Below are positions 34,010 through 46,730 of a stretch of DNA of 64,000 nucleotides, one piece after another; the stretch's first letter is position 1; each line of letters begins with the position of its first letter. The notes beneath the pieces are model-generated. The model did no database searches and was not told the origin of the DNA. It was given only the letters and a program-made list of their open reading frames with translations. Origin of the DNA: Istiophorus platypterus (Eukaryota; Chordata; Actinopteri; Istiophoriformes; Istiophoridae); assembly GCA_016859345.1 (NCBI GenBank), contig CM029119.1, positions 1,286,609-1,350,608 on the forward strand, written 5' to 3'. The position numbers and the translations under genes were made by a program.

Positions 34010-36830
34010 CTGCTAAAAGAGTTATGAACCTTGCCGCAGTGGAAATGTGTCTTCTAAGAGGACTGTCCACCCTGGGGTAGAACCTGGGGGTTCTACCATG
34101 TGTCCCAGGATATCATAAAGAAGTTTTAAATATAGAGTTCCGCAATTGGATAGTTTTGGGCACAACCAGAACATGTGCCCCAAAAATGCAGGTAATATCC
34201 CACAATGGTCACACAAAGGATCTCCATTAAGATACATTTCAGAGAGCTTGACTGTTGAGAGATGGAGACAATTTTGAAAAGCTTGGCTTTTGAGAAATGT
34301 AGACAGTGCAACCTATGCTGATGATACCCTGTTCTTCCTGTCATTCTTCCTGGGAGTACACACAGTCTCTTCCTGGATCTCTTCATGCCTTGCCAATATC
34401 TCAACATCGATGAAAGAACATCAACTTCAACTTAACCTCTCAAAGACTGAGCTCCTTGTCATCCCAGCCAGACCCTCTATACAACAGGAAATCAACATCA
34501 AGCTTGAATCAACCCAACTCACACCTACAAAGTCTGCCAGAAACTTGGGCATCATGGTTGATGACCAACTAACCAACTAAGGACCACGTGGCCTCAATTG
34601 CTTGGTTGTGTTAGTTTGCCCGGCGCAACATCAGGAAGACCCTACCTGTCTGAACATGCAGCACAACCTCTGGTACAGGCTCTCGTAAGATCACGCATCA
34701 ACCCCCCTCTGTGCCTCTATCCACTGCTCCTCCATTAAGCTAACGCCAAAGTCATCCTCCCAAGCGGATTTCCTGAAATCTAGAGATACATCTAATTGAT
34801 TGGACATATGGTTATAGATATATGATTTTACGTCCCTAGACAAAGGGTCAATTGAAAACAAAGATTTCATCTTGGTGCTAACAGGTGTGTTCAGAAAGTC
34901 AGTTGTATTGGATCTGATGTAGTTGCAAATTTGTAGCAATTGACAAATGAGTTTGGAACAGATTAAATTTACTGCGCAGTTATTCATAAGAGGGAAGCAC
35001 ACTATTAATATAAAGATCTTTCATATTTATAATGCCATTACGAGTCCATAACTGTGGTTTGCACACAAGGAACAAGGAGTGAATACATGTGCCATCCAAA
35101 AATGCTTTCTTATTTATAGAAATCCAAACTAAAACTAAAACACCCTCTGACTCTGAAGAATATAAACGAGAGTAGAATTCAAATTCCTTTTCTGTATCCT
35201 CTTTGTTGTCAATTGTTGATCCAGAAGTATTTCAAATTTTTTAGTAATCACTCTTGTTAAGCCAATTGTCAAGTTTGTAAAGCTAAAATCCTCTCAGCTT
35301 TTCCATCATGTTCTTAACACCTGTGACTGGCTTGTGGTAGCAGCTGTGCTGTTTCATTTGTCGATAGAAGGTCAAATTCAGTTTGAAGTGTTTTTTTTAC
35401 ATGTTAGGAGTAGGAGATACAGAATAACAGTGGTCTAACTCTATGCTAGAGATGCTAGGGATATGTCCTAACTGCTGTCAATTAGAGCTTTCAACAAAGT
35501 ACTCTTTGATACTTCTGTGTTATTTGTTACCAGAAATAATTCAGTCTGGGATCTTAAATCAAGATTATGCCTCTATTGCAAAAAATGTCAAAAAGAAATG
35601 CTCATCACCACAGTTGTGAGTGAATACATCACCTAAAACTAGAGGAGAAATTATACAGGTCTTTGGTAACAACATGGGAACCTACCAAGTGGATCAAGGG
35701 TAACATGGGATGACATGAAGGGAGTGTGCTTATTTATTAAAACCCCAAGATTTAAAATAGATATTTGAGTGGAACAATTGGCCTACCCATTCCTTTTGCA
35801 ACTGAAAATGATCTTGGTTTCTTAATTGTGTCTCCGGTAGATGCACGATTTCAGCATTGAGTTTTCTCGAGTGAGTCAAGACTCCCTGCTTCCCTGCAAT
35901 ATTACGGCCCTTTGTATTCCAGTTTATGTATTGCACAAGACTTTCCCCTTTAACACAGAAAGATGTCTATAGCTACCTAGTCCTTAAACTATCATATGAC
36001 TTTGTACTGATATCCAATATATTTTTAGCAAGCAGCTTTGTAAAGAGATGAATAATGCAAAGAAAGCAAAACACATCAAAAACAATACCCCCACATCCTC
36101 CACTGCTTTTCCTCAATTTCGTATTTGTTCATTCTTTTATTGCCATCACAGTATACAACAGGAGGATGTAACCAAAGTCTTCATGTTTACATTTAAGCAT
36201 GAGAAACACAACAGTTCACAGTTGTGTAAAATTAAACATTGAAACAAAAGGTCTTGTAATATAATGCTTCCAAAAATGAAAAAAAAAGAAGTCATGTCTT
36301 AACTTGAAATGGTTTAATTTGTCAGAGAGAATATCAAAAAGGATGCCTGTTCCATAAAGATGTTACCTTAGTTACTGTTGGCCATAACAGTCATACATAA
36401 TGGTAGCAGAGAGTCTGACAATAAATGAGCACTCTCAGATCAGACAAAAATGACATTACTCACTAGACTATCAAACAATGGATGCTGGGCAATCTTTGTT
36501 TGTTGAAACTCTTCAGCTGATTCTTGTGTGTTGGATTTCTGCCTGACACCATTGAAGTTCACAAAGAGGACAGCGGGGAAGAATAGCCTGTAGAAGATCT
36601 TGGCCTCATGTAGTTTAAGTTTCACTGGATTGAAAGCAGATTGAAGTATGCCAACCTTGGCAAGGAGATTGAGGAAGATGAGGACAGCTGAATTTCAGTA
36701 AGAGAGCCATCCTTTGCCTTTGGATATGTCCAAAATTTGCTCCTTCTCAGTATAGTAGTGCAGCCACACTAGGATGGGACAAGGGTGCTCACTTGACTCT
36801 GGGTTAGATCTATGAGCATTAGCTGTAAAC
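34010..36830 (-). mobile_element. decayed L1-like LINE with nested insertion
   Basis: Read on the minus strand the order is that of a fish L1. ORF1 C-terminal domain (36830 to 36440): PCPILVWLHYYTEKEQIL, then FNPVKLKLHEAKIFYRLFFP. ORF2 endonuclease start (35940 to 35745): INWNTKGRN...VLTHSRKLNAEIVHLPET and WVGQLFHSN. ORF2 C-terminal part (about 35140 to 34700): LFLVCKPQLWTRNGIINMKD, KFNLFQTH, WEDDFGVSLMEEQW. The final region (about 34305 to 34010): FSKAKLFK, CDHCGILPAFLGHMFWLCPK. Most of the endonuclease and all of the RT palm are deleted, and stops and shifts occur throughout. An L2 fragment in the opposite orientation splits the C-terminal part at 34300-34700. Confidence 0.75.
34300..34700 (+). 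mobile_element. L2-like LINE RT fragment inside the L1
   Basis: The plus strand carries only the middle of an L2-type reverse transcriptase: YADDTLFFLSF (YADD at 34314-34325), SWISSCLANISTSMKEHQLQ, LNLSKTELLVIPARPS, SARNLGIMVDDQLTN and, after a frame change, NIRKT...LVQALVRSRI to about 34700. Both ends are cut: there is no upstream palm or endonuclease and no C-terminal block, 3' UTR or tail. L1 sequence resumes on both sides in the other orientation. Confidence 0.75.
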
Positions 36831-37090
36831 ACAGAAAATTTGAAGTTCTTGAGGAATTTTGAATAATTATACATGGGTTTTATCTTTATATTGTGTTAAT
36901 CATATCAAAAAGGTTTTTCTGGGGGAAACCATAAGCACTGTTATTCACTGCAGTAGCAGATTTTTACAGTCTTGTGCAGTAATATATTTATGTTTATTAT
37001 TATTATTATTATTATTATATATTCAGTGTATTTAACTTGATTATTAGCACTCAAACCTAACAAAACCTTCCCTCATTCAGACACTTTTAC
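36831..37090. repeat. AT-rich spacer with (ATT)n run
   Basis: Contains about eight ATT/TTA units at 36993-37018 in otherwise unremarkable AT-rich sequence. Confidence 0.8.
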
Positions 37091-37092
37091 TC

Positions 37093-37095
<3 letters not shown>

Positions 37096-37146
<51 letters not shown>

Positions 37147-37158
37147 GGTGGGTGGGTG
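37096..37158 (+). repeat. (TG)n followed by (GGGT)n, G-quadruplex motif
   Basis: About 20 TG units run directly into GGGTGGGTGGGTGGGTGGG (37138-37156). Four or more runs of three G with one-base loops satisfy the canonical G-quadruplex pattern. Confidence 0.95.
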
Positions 37159-38340
37159 TACATGAATGTGTGCCCTTAAAATTACTATTGTACTGTGTGA
37201 CCCCTGCTGTGTCTTTTATCCTGATTCCCCAAGACTTCTGTTCACCAGTCCTTACACAGGAGATTCATCTCATCTATTTGTGTTTGTGAAAGTCACTTTA
37301 TTGGTTTTGTTTGTTGGTCCAAAAATGTTTCAAAAATTTGAATGTGCATGTGCCAGCTATGGCAATATTTCTGTATATTTCTTAGGTTAAACAACTTAGT
37401 AAAGCAGAGGTTTTCCATGGTTTGCCTGGTCGCAGTTAATCCCAAATTACATGCCTATTAATGATGGTGGATATTTAAGACCAACTTAAATCCTGTGCCT
37501 AGGTATTGATTGGAGCCGTCTTATGATACTCCCCATCTCTAAACAGAAGGAGGCTGTCAGTGTGTCGTCACATAGCATTGTATTGTCCATCTCAGTGTGT
37601 CTTTATTTGGACAAGACAGGACAAGACAGGAATGATGACACAGCAGCAATAATGTAGTTTACTGGTGCTACAGGAAGCCAGTCAGCGGCTGGCAGAGTAG
37701 AACCCACCAGAGTTATGGAGATGGAGGAACCTCTGATTCAAAGGTCATCAGGAAAACAGATGTAATGCTTTGGGGTCAGGAAGGTTTTATCAAATAGCAT
37801 ATTTGCTGTAATAATGTTTATAATAATGAAAAAGAAGAGTACTCACCCACCCATAGCTTCCAATTACATGAAAAGCTCCATGTCCTTTCAAATTCACTCT
37901 AGAAATCTATTAAATTTAAAGATTTTTACTTTTGCAGCTGTCAACACAATAGCCAAACCAACGATGAATGTATCTTGTTCACAAGTACTGTATTTATATC
38001 AAAATCTGATGTATCTTATTCCCCTGCAGTGCTTTGTTGTTGTCTAAACAGTATTTAAAAAATTGTCATAAATGGCAAGATTAGTGTATCTCGTCAGCTA
38101 TAGAGTAGTTATTAGCCTATTAAAAGTAAGAACATGTAGCTCTGGGGTAGGGTATACAACTAGTAGGGGTGGTAATGAGTGTCCGGTCACTAGATTTGGA
38201 TCATTCTTAGTTGGGTTTTATGTCATGATGACAACTTGACAGTCTAAAGAGCTGAAATCTATGTTTTCATGGATATAGTGTTAGCCATTATCACAGATAT
38301 TGGTCAGTGAAATTTCAGCACAGTGCCTCATGTTCTAAGA
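37159..38340. other. intergenic, no gene recognised
   Basis: No exon or named repeat was seen. A ten-base duplication (GACAAGACAG) occurs at about 37612-37630. Confidence 0.45.
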
Positions 38341-38349
38341 GGCAGCAGC

Positions 38350-38560
38350 AGCTTACAGTGGTGGTAAGTATGTACATTTACTCAAATACTGCACTTGAGG
38401 ACTATTTTGAGGTAACTTTTCTTTACTTAAGTATTTCCATTTTGTATTACTTTATACTTCCGGCCAACATTTCAGAGGGAAATACTTTACTTTCTACTTC
38501 ACTAAATTTGTTCAAGAGTTTTAGTTACTAGTTACTTTTAAGATAAAGAGTAGGAGGAAG
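38350..38560 (+). repeat. teleost interspersed repeat, copy 1
   Basis: The run GTATGTACATTTACTCAAAT ACTGCACTTGAGG, AAGTATTTCCATTTTGTATT, TTTCAGAGGGAAATACTTTA and TAGTTACTAGTTACTTTT is typical of a common noncoding repeat built from AAGTA-type words. A second copy is at about 39965-40090 and a related end at 41905-42060. Confidence 0.6.
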
Positions 38561-39964
38561 AGTAGGTCAATAGTCGGAGGGACCAGCCAGTATTTTTACA
38601 TTTTACATTTTTTCATTATGAAATAACTTGAGCTAATAATAATTGAAGCATTCCTCCTCCTGATCCAGACTAGCATTTGTATTGATCAGTCATCATTATT
38701 TCCCGGACTTGGGCTAAGTAATGCAGTATTGCACATCGAATGGTTCTAATAATGCTCCACTTTCAGCACAAAGTGTGCACAATAGAAGGACAGTGCAGAG
38801 CAGATAAAAAAATGTGAGGGGCAGCAGTGTTTATTCCATCATGTTATCAACTTTTGACTGACTGTTCATAGGGCACAGCATATATATTATTGTAATAAAA
38901 ATGCTAGTTTTGTTGATGATCTTGTTACTATAACCATAATTACTGAAATTATGTTGGTGGCACATTGTCCTGCACCAGAGAAGAAGAGCAACACAAAAAA
39001 GTGATTTGTTAAAAGACTTACCTTTTTAATATGAAGGGATATGAGGGAAACATATAGGTCTGTGCTGAGTGCCACAGACTTGGCAGAGAAATTGAAATAT
39101 ATTGTTGGTTTTGGTATTTTCTTTGGATTTGTTGACAGTAAAACCAATATAGATTATCACTAACCTTATCCTTTAAACACTGGCACAAATGCCAGATGAT
39201 GCTAGCTTCAGGTTAAAAATAACAACATTTCTTCTCTCTCTTCTTCCTCAAAATGATGTTCAAAAAATGTTGGTTGATCCTTATTGTGAACCATTTAACA
39301 AATGAATGCATCTAACAAGGAAGTGACCTTTGTGGGGACTGGAATCCCTCCTGGGTGTATGAGTAAAGTGTGTGGGAGTGTTGCGTGGGCTTTCCCCATG
39401 CAGAGGGACTCTAAAGGCCAGCCTACACACTCGTGATCCCGCCTCTATCCCAGCCATGACAACCAGCTGCAGTCTGTCAGCAAAACAGCCAGCAAGGCAG
39501 AAACCATAGAGGTAGAGGACAACAAGAAGACTTCAGGAGAACAAAAGATATGTGAGGGTGAGAGTGTGAAGAAAGGCAGTAAAAGTGTTTGTGATAGAGA
39601 AAGTGTGAGGTGGATGTGGATGCAGAAAGTGTGTGTCGGTGTGACGATCCCGGTGTGTAGAATAGGTCAACTCCTACACTCACATTCCTTTGTATTATAT
39701 GGAAGTCAACAGGATTGACAGTATGGACACGCTCACCCTTAACAGCTGCACAGTTAGCAGGAAAAGTGGAAGTACCTGCAGCAGGAAGATGTGTGTAGGA
39801 GGTGATGCTCCTTTCCCAAGTCTGAAGGCAGCAGGAAACCTCTACAACAGCAACTTACTGCTTTCTGTTCAATAGAACCGCACATGCATGTGGAATTTAA
39901 TTCACATTTAGTGGAATCATGTACACTTTCATTTCATTTAAATTTTATAGCGACAAATACACGA
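38561..39964. other. intergenic, no gene recognised
   Basis: The stretch 39310-39880 is more GC-rich than its surroundings and has several short frames (39477-39683 minus, 39690-39875 plus). I see no domain, signal peptide or splice signals, and no repeat family I can name. Confidence 0.4.
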
Positions 39965-40090
39965 CACCAGTGGTAGAAAGTAAGCAAGCATTTCATACTC
40001 CTTCTCTACTGCTGTACATTGCAGAGGGAAATATTGTACTTTTTACTCTAATAAATTTATTGAACATCTACAGATACTATTTTTCAGATC
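39965..40090 (+). repeat. teleost interspersed repeat, copy 2
   Basis: Shares GCAGAGGGAAATATTGTACT and the TTTACTCTAATAAATTTATT block with the 38.35-38.56 kb copy; diverged and shorter. Confidence 0.5.
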
Positions 40091-40534
40091 AGGTTTCTCC
40101 ATAAAATATATATGAACAGTTTGTAAAATATAATACATTGTTATACTTGTATAAAGCAATATAGATAAAAAAGATAAAATTAGATCCATCTTGACCAACA
40201 ATAATATTGAAGTATTTCTTATTTTAATAAATCAAAATAATGATCCATACAGTTTGATGGACCATTTAAAGTACACTTTCTTTTTCAACACTTATTCATG
40301 TTTACTTGAGTAAGGTTTTGAATCCAAGATTTTTAATAATAATGGGGAATTTTTATATTCTGTTATTGAAACTTTTACAAATTAATCTGAATACTTCTCC
40401 CCCCCTGCATACTACTACACAAGATTTACAGTCAAACCTAATTTGCAATCCCCGTCTCTTGATGGATCTTCATAAAAATACACAAAGCTCAACATGAAGA
40501 CGACAAAACACAAAGAATAATACAATAATTATGG

Positions 40535-40870
40535 TCAGATTATCCAATAACGGGGCCCTGGGCAAAGATATGCTTTTGGGTCCCTATTGGGCCCCTATTG
40601 ACCCCCTTTATCTGCCACCCTCTACATTCTTTATGTACACTGTCACCCCCTCCCCTTTCCATCAAAACAATGCACACAACCATTCATATAGTTTAATTAT
40701 TTTCCCAGAGGTGAATATCAGGTCTATGTGTGAGTCTATCCGTAAATTAAAAAAAATAACTTAATATAGAAATATCCACCTTGTGGTTGCAAAATTAACA
40801 AAAACTAATCAAGGTCTTAAAACTAGATTTTGACACTGGGCCCTTTTGTAAGACAACAACAATATAAGGT
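40535..40870. repeat. possible interspersed repeat (GGGCCC-rich)
   Basis: Phrases GGGGCCCTGGGCAAAGATAT and GGTCCCTATTGGGCCCCTAT stand out from the AT-rich background. Weakly similar GGGCC-containing phrases occur at 52755-53180. No family is assigned. Confidence 0.3.
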
Positions 40871-41189
40871 AGCACAGCAGGATCCATCTAAGTTATTATT
40901 GTTTGTGTTAGTGTCAATTCACTGACAGATTTACACTTAATCATATTACCAAATGATACTCAGTTAACTTAAAGTAAATTTGGAGGGTTGCACTCTTTGA
41001 CCAGTTGATAATATAGCCTTAACAATAAGACAGGCACACATAAGGCATAAATAAAAAGAAAAGATATTGAACCTGAAAAAGCTACATGGATAATTATGTA
41101 ATTGTAATGTTTAATGGAGCACTCTGAATTAGCCCCAGGATCTGCAGGAGGAACAAGTTTTTTTAATTGTTTTAGTCCAATTTATGCTA

Positions 41190-41585
41190 AGTTTTTGCTA
41201 CGCTTGCACAGTCTCCAACTGTCCAGCTTTTGTCAGCCTGTGTCCTCTTCAGCCTCAGATTTCTGTTCTTAGCTGACAGGACTGAAACCAGACGTGGCTT
41301 GCTTTTGCAGACCGTCCACATCAATGTTGGATGTATTGTGCATCCTGAAATAATCTTTTGCTCATTGCAGTTATAAACACTTACTATAGCCTTTCTTCCA
41401 TCCTCCTCTGACCTCTGTCATCTATAAGGATTTTCTGTCCACAGAAATGCTGCTCACTGGATGTTTTTTGATGTTCTCACCGTTCTGAGTAAAAACTCTG
41501 GAGACTGTTGTATGTGACAATACTGGATATTACATTAATAAGCAGTTGTATCGGTATTTCTAATTAAGTGGTTAGCAAGTGTATA
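41190..41585 (+). repeat. teleost interspersed repeat, internally deleted
   Basis: Landmarks in order: CAGCCTCAGATTTCTGTTCT, TAGCTGACAGGACTGAAACC, CTCCTCTGACCTCTGTCATC, GAAATGCTGCTCACTGGATG, and an end GCAGTTGTATCGGTATTTCT AATTAAGTGG that corresponds to a widespread terminal phrase (AATAAAGTGGCC). The middle of the usual repeat is missing between about 41522 and 41540. It is noncoding, and its class is not asserted. Confidence 0.6.
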
Positions 41586-41904
41586 AAAGAGTACAGCATG
41601 TTGACTGCAAATAAAAAAGCATCCTCAGAGCCAGAGTTTGTCAAGTGGCACCCCCTAATGGTCTGACTCTACTGAAGAATAAAAAGGGAACTTATTCAAA
41701 AGACATAATTTTTATGTTTTCTTTTCATTTACCAACCAAACGTCCACAAACACACACAAAAACACAAATCTCAGACAAAAATGAGAAAAATGAATTTGAA
41801 TAAATAACAGTAATATAATTTGAGTAGCCAGTGCTAAGTTCATTATTTTATGACTAATTACCAACAGATACATTCAGTTCATCTCAAGACTTTTCTCATT
41901 TAGT

Positions 41905-42060
41905 CATGGTGGAAGAAATACTCAGATCTATACCACAAAAATAAAAAATACTAATACCACAATGTAAAAGTAATCCACTGCAAGTAAAATCACTGCGTTC
42001 GAGTAAAAGCACAAAAGTATAAATAAGTGCATACACTTCAAGTAAAATTTATTCTGACGA
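41905..42060 (+). repeat. teleost interspersed repeat end
   Basis: GTGGAAGAAATACTCAGATC, AATACCACAATGTAAAAGTA and CAAGTAAAATCACTGCGTTC belong to the same word family as the copies at 38.35 and 39.97 kb. Confidence 0.5.
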
Positions 42061-42466
42061 AGAACTTGCGCAAGACAGTGAACCAACATTTGAATTACTA
42101 TGTGTATTTTTTTTGGAGGGGGGCAGCATTATATTGAGGTCAGGTCGTACCTCTATTTTCAGAGGCAATGGAAAACTAGTTTGGATAAAATCACTTGACA
42201 TGTTTGTAGAATGTGCCACATGTCCAACCTTGTAGACTGTGTTACAGTCTATTATTAATTCTCATATTTTCCTGCTGTATTTTTGTGTATATCTCTTACA
42301 ACCTTGAACAGTTCTAAAGCAATATTTTTTTTGAATTTTACTAAAGATTTCTACATTTTCATAGTACCTGTGTCATTTATCTTATGTTTTTAGGCTCTGG
42401 CAGTATATATACTTTGACAAAATGATAGGTTAGACTTATTGTTTTTTGCAGGAAAAAAAGGACATG

Positions 42467-43974
42467 TGCAGTCAAGTCTGTAAGTATTTGAACAGTTACA
42501 AATGTTTACTTCTTCAGGCTCTGAGCTTCAGCACATTCCATTTGGAAAAAAATTTTGGATACCACAATAAAGCACCAAGTCTCAACTTTAATTTGAGATC
42601 AGTATAGAAAGAACTGTGTTAGAGATATAGCCCTGAAACATAATACTTAAATTTAAGGGTTTCAAAGTAATTGGACACATGGCTACTAAAAGTTTCTTGG
42701 GAGGATTTGTATCATTTTAATGTTAGTTCATGCACAAAAAAATCATATGTGTCTCAGAGTTGAGAGATGCCATTTAGATTGTGGTGGAGCTGTCTGTCAA
42801 TATGAATAGTGAAGAGCTGACAGAGCAATTGAAGAATTTAATAATGAAAATATACCAGAGAGATATCAAAGGTTTCTGATTTGCTAAAATTAAAGCTTTG
42901 GTATATTCTAAAAAAGCTGGTGTATACAGAAAAACCAGGAAATGTGAAATGAGCTGGTATAACTGAGGAGCACCAATCTTGTAGATGACCAGAAAATTAT
43001 TTGCATGGTGGAGAAAAAAACATTTATGTCTGCACAGCAAGTCAAGAACGCTCTCCAGTGTGTTGGTGGACATGTCTACTTGTCAACCAACAAGTGAAGA
43101 CTTCATGACCAGAACCTCAGAGGATTCACCTCAAGATGCAAACCACTGATAAACCTCAAATACAGAAAGGCCAGGCTGCAGTTTGCAAAAAAACACACAA
43201 AGAAATAGGTAGAGTTATGGAATGAAGTTCTATTGACTAATAAAAAAAAAAAAAGAACCACTGTCACGATAATGAAAAGGAGAGTTGGGAGAAAAAAAGG
43301 AACAGCTCAAGAACCTTAACCTGACATCTCATCTGATGGTGGTTCTTTATGGCTTGGAGATGTATTCCTCCAACTAAACTGGGTCAACAATGGAGGCAGA
43401 AAATCAATGCAGAGGTTTACAGGAGCATCCTGGTGCTCAGATTCAGTCAAATGTATCAAAACTCATCAGATGACATTTCATCGTTCAGCAGGACAACGAT
43501 TCTCAACATACAGCAAAAGCAATGCAAGAGGTGGAATATCCTCACTGGCGGAGTCAGACACCTGATCTCAGTTTACCTGGTGAAGACTGGTCAAGAGGCA
43601 AAGATTCCAAACAACAAGAGCTGAAGGAGGCTGCAGTGAAGCTCTGGGAGAGCATCACCAGGGAAGATACAAAGTGTCTGCTGATATCTATGGGTCAAAG
43701 ACTTCAGGCAGTCATTGACTGCAAAGAACTTTCTACTAAATGTTAAATATTATGAATGTGTTTGACTTCCTTTGTATCTGTCCAATTACTTTTGAACCTC
43801 TAAAATTTGGGTATGTGTAGAGAGCTATATTTTCCACATAATGCTCTATATAGTGATGTAAACCTGCACTTAATTATAGTAACCATTATTTTATTTCAAA
43901 TTAAACGTGCTGAACCGCAGAGACTGAAGAACAAAAAATTAGTAACCGTCTAAATACTTCCATTCTTCACTGTA
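42467..43974 (+). mobile_element. Tc1-like DNA transposon, decayed, both ends visible
   Basis: About 1.5 kb with inverted ends. The left end reads TGCAGTCAAGTCTGTAAGTA TTTGAACAG; the reverse complement of the right end reads TACAGTGAAGAATGGAAGTA TTTAGACGG. The match continues through CTTCAGGCTCTG against CTTCAGTCTCTG. The interior is a plus-strand transposase remnant in several frames: AWWRKKTFMSAQQVKNAL (about 43000), a QQDND-type motif holding the second catalytic Asp near 43486-43500, PQTPDLSLPGE-like, and SMGQRLQAVIDCKELSTKC ending at a TAA at 43744-43746. An A-run at 43240-43255 and many stops show that it is dead. It differs in sequence from the Tc1 family at 9.1 and 50.6 kb. Confidence 0.75.
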
Positions 43975-45965
43975 TGTGTAGTACGGACAGTTTTAAAGGT
44001 GCCAAACAAAGTAAAAACAAAGTCAAAATGCTAAACAAAGTAAAAAATTAATAAAGAGAAAGTTGACAAATATGAACCTGAGAGGGCACTACAGCCCTGT
44101 GACAGTGACACACTGTGTTATTGAGCTTTGTGTTGTATTATATTCACCCACCCCCGTCCAAACAACCCTCCTTCATCTCCCTCTTCATCTGACCCTGTTC
44201 TGTCTCACTCATAGCCCTCTGCCTCTCTGATAGCTGCATGCTACAGATCTTGCTCTCTCTCTCTCACTGCTCTTTCCCTCACTCTCTAGCCAGTTTCATC
44301 TTTTATTCAATGAGCCATGACTCAATACACATTCGTCTGTTGTTTGCATTGATGCCTACAAATTTCCTCTCAGACAGAGGTGAGGGCCTAGCAGTGTAGG
44401 GCAGCTGTAAACATTGCTCTGTCTAGGTTCGGTTGATATTCTGGGAGTCAACCTCAAAATGGGTTTTTGGGCTGTTTACAAATAGCAAAAAATAAAATAC
44501 ATTATTGTATATTTATTAATGAAAATAATATTCTGTAAGTTTAAAAACAAATGTTTTTTACACTTACAAATTGATATCTGTGTATGTCATTTGAGATAGC
44601 TATGAGCTGTCTTAAAATTTGATTGGTTGAAGTATACAGTGGAAAACATAAATTAGTACACAAATTCACCCTTCCTGCTGTGAGGACTGCTCTTGATACA
44701 TTAAAATAAAAACAAATTTATAAATACGAATAAAGATTTACTGAACTGTCAAACTATAGCTGACACCTTTAAACTATCAAATAAAATATAACTAATGCAA
44801 ATAAATATTCATGTATTGATAGATATTTTTAGCAGAAAAGGGTCTTCTTGATAGCTTTTTTGCACTGCCAGAAATAATAAACTTTGTGAAAAACAAACAG
44901 TTCTTTGGAAGCCAGTGCATGATCATTAGTAGATGTTTATGTACTTAAACTATGCATAAGTATAGTTTCTGAGTAAGTGAATATATGTAAAGTCTCTGGT
45001 TACAATTAGCAAATTTATAAGAGTCAAATTTGTTTAACTTCTGCTCTATTTCTTTTTAGCTTCAATTAACAGTTAATCAAGAAAACTGTGATAAATCCTG
45101 TTTTTGTCTTTTCATATAGGAAGATATGAGCGGGAAGTATAAACTGATATGAGCTGAGCTCCATCTAGTGGTATGCTATAGACCTCATCGAGCTCATTAA
45201 TTCCATGAAATGAGTACAATCATCTCCTATTCATCTCAACCACTGTAAAACTGCTTATCTGCAAAGTGCATTAGTATATGTAAAGGCACAATTCTCGTCA
45301 AGCTTCTTTTCATCCATTTAGAGGATAGCTACATTCCCGACCATTTCCAGGAAACCCAGATAACCAGGTCTCATCCTTCAGTGCTCTATATGGAAGAGAT
45401 TTATTGTAATGACATCTTTATCAAACTTGGAGTAAAATCATACCCTTATGTCACATTTATCTTTAGGTCACTTAGCAAATAAACGTGGTCATATTTTTCT
45501 AAATCATATAAACAGAGATAGACCGACACAACAAGAAAATGGATTTGGGGTAAGTTATTTTCATTATTAATCAATCGGTCCATTATTTTCTTGACTACTC
45601 GAATGTTAGAAAATTGAAAAAAATTCCCATCACAAATGTAGGAAGCCAAAGTTAGCATTATAATAATGCTTTTTTTGTTGACCAACAGTCCAAAATCAAA
45701 CGGTATCATTTACATCATACAATCATAGTAGACTATGAAAATCAGGTAATACTCACATTTGAAAAGCTGGCCCCAGTGACTTGTGGGCTTACGGTATGTG
45801 CAGACTAGCACAGCTCTAGAAACACGAGGGTACAAAATTATTTTTTTCTACTATTACTGTTACTGTTAAATCAGACTTTTGCCATTGTATAGAGTCATCT
45901 TTATTGTAGTAATAGCAGCATAAATGTTGTAACCCCTGTGTAAGTCCAACTTTAAAATAAAAGGC
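43975..45965. other. intergenic, no gene recognised
   Basis: Noncoding AT-rich sequence with a CT-rich patch at 44160-44300. No exon or transposon domain seen. Confidence 0.45.
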
Positions 45966-45969
45966 ACTA

Positions 45970-46730
45970 TTTAAATTTAATTTACATGTAAACATACATA
46001 TGATTGTGATGAATTGGTAGAAAATAGATGCTGAATTGTGTGAGGTAACAGTCTCTGAGGGGTTCTTAGAGTATGTCTGTGTGTGCTCATAGTTCTTTTA
46101 ATCAGTTCTCTGGTTTGGCAGAGTAATGTGATGTGTGGCAGCCACAGGTTCAAAAGAGGAGTTGTGGTGTTCTTGATGATTGCTGCCAGCCTTCTTGAAT
46201 AGCAAAGATATGTCCAAACAATGCACAATGCTGCTTTCACCATGCAATGTAGGTCCTTTCACTTGGCAACTGTGTAGCTGGCATAGCCAGCAGTGACACA
46301 ATTAGTCATGATGCTCTTGATGGTGCTCTTGTAGAAATTTAGCAGCAGTTTCTATGGGAGTTGGGCCCATTTCAGCTTCCCGAGGAGCCTGATAAGAGTC
46401 TTTGTTGGGCCTTTTTAACCAAGTATGAGGTGTTGGAGGTCCTCGTCAGCTGTTTTGACTCATAGACACCAAAGAACTTGCTTTCCACTTCTTCGGTATG
46501 TATGTGGCGGGGGAAGGGGTCTCCCTCCTTTGTTCTATTGAAATCAACCATCTCCTTTGTCTTAAGAGGTGTTAAGGACCAGGTTGTCTTCCTTACATCA
46601 GTCAGCCAGATATACCATCTCAAGCCTATAGCCCTCTCATCATTGTATGAAATCAGGCCAACTATTGTGTCGTCTGCAAATTTAATTATCATGTTGGAGG
46701 TGCAGATGGAGGTGGAATCTTGAGTGTGAG
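45970..46730 (-). mobile_element. jockey/I-group LINE reverse-transcriptase remnant
   Basis: On the minus strand from about 46700: IIKFADDTIVGLIS (catalytic FADD at 46669-46680), then LKTKEMVDFNRTKEGDPFP and SYLVKKAQQRL. With frame changes LLNFYKSTIKS and a C-terminal block follow to about 45970. This order (FADDT, K-T-K-E, VKKAQQRL, FY-x-S-T-I-x-S) is that of a very common fish LINE ORF2. The upstream endonuclease and RT palm are absent and the frame is broken. Confidence 0.75.
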
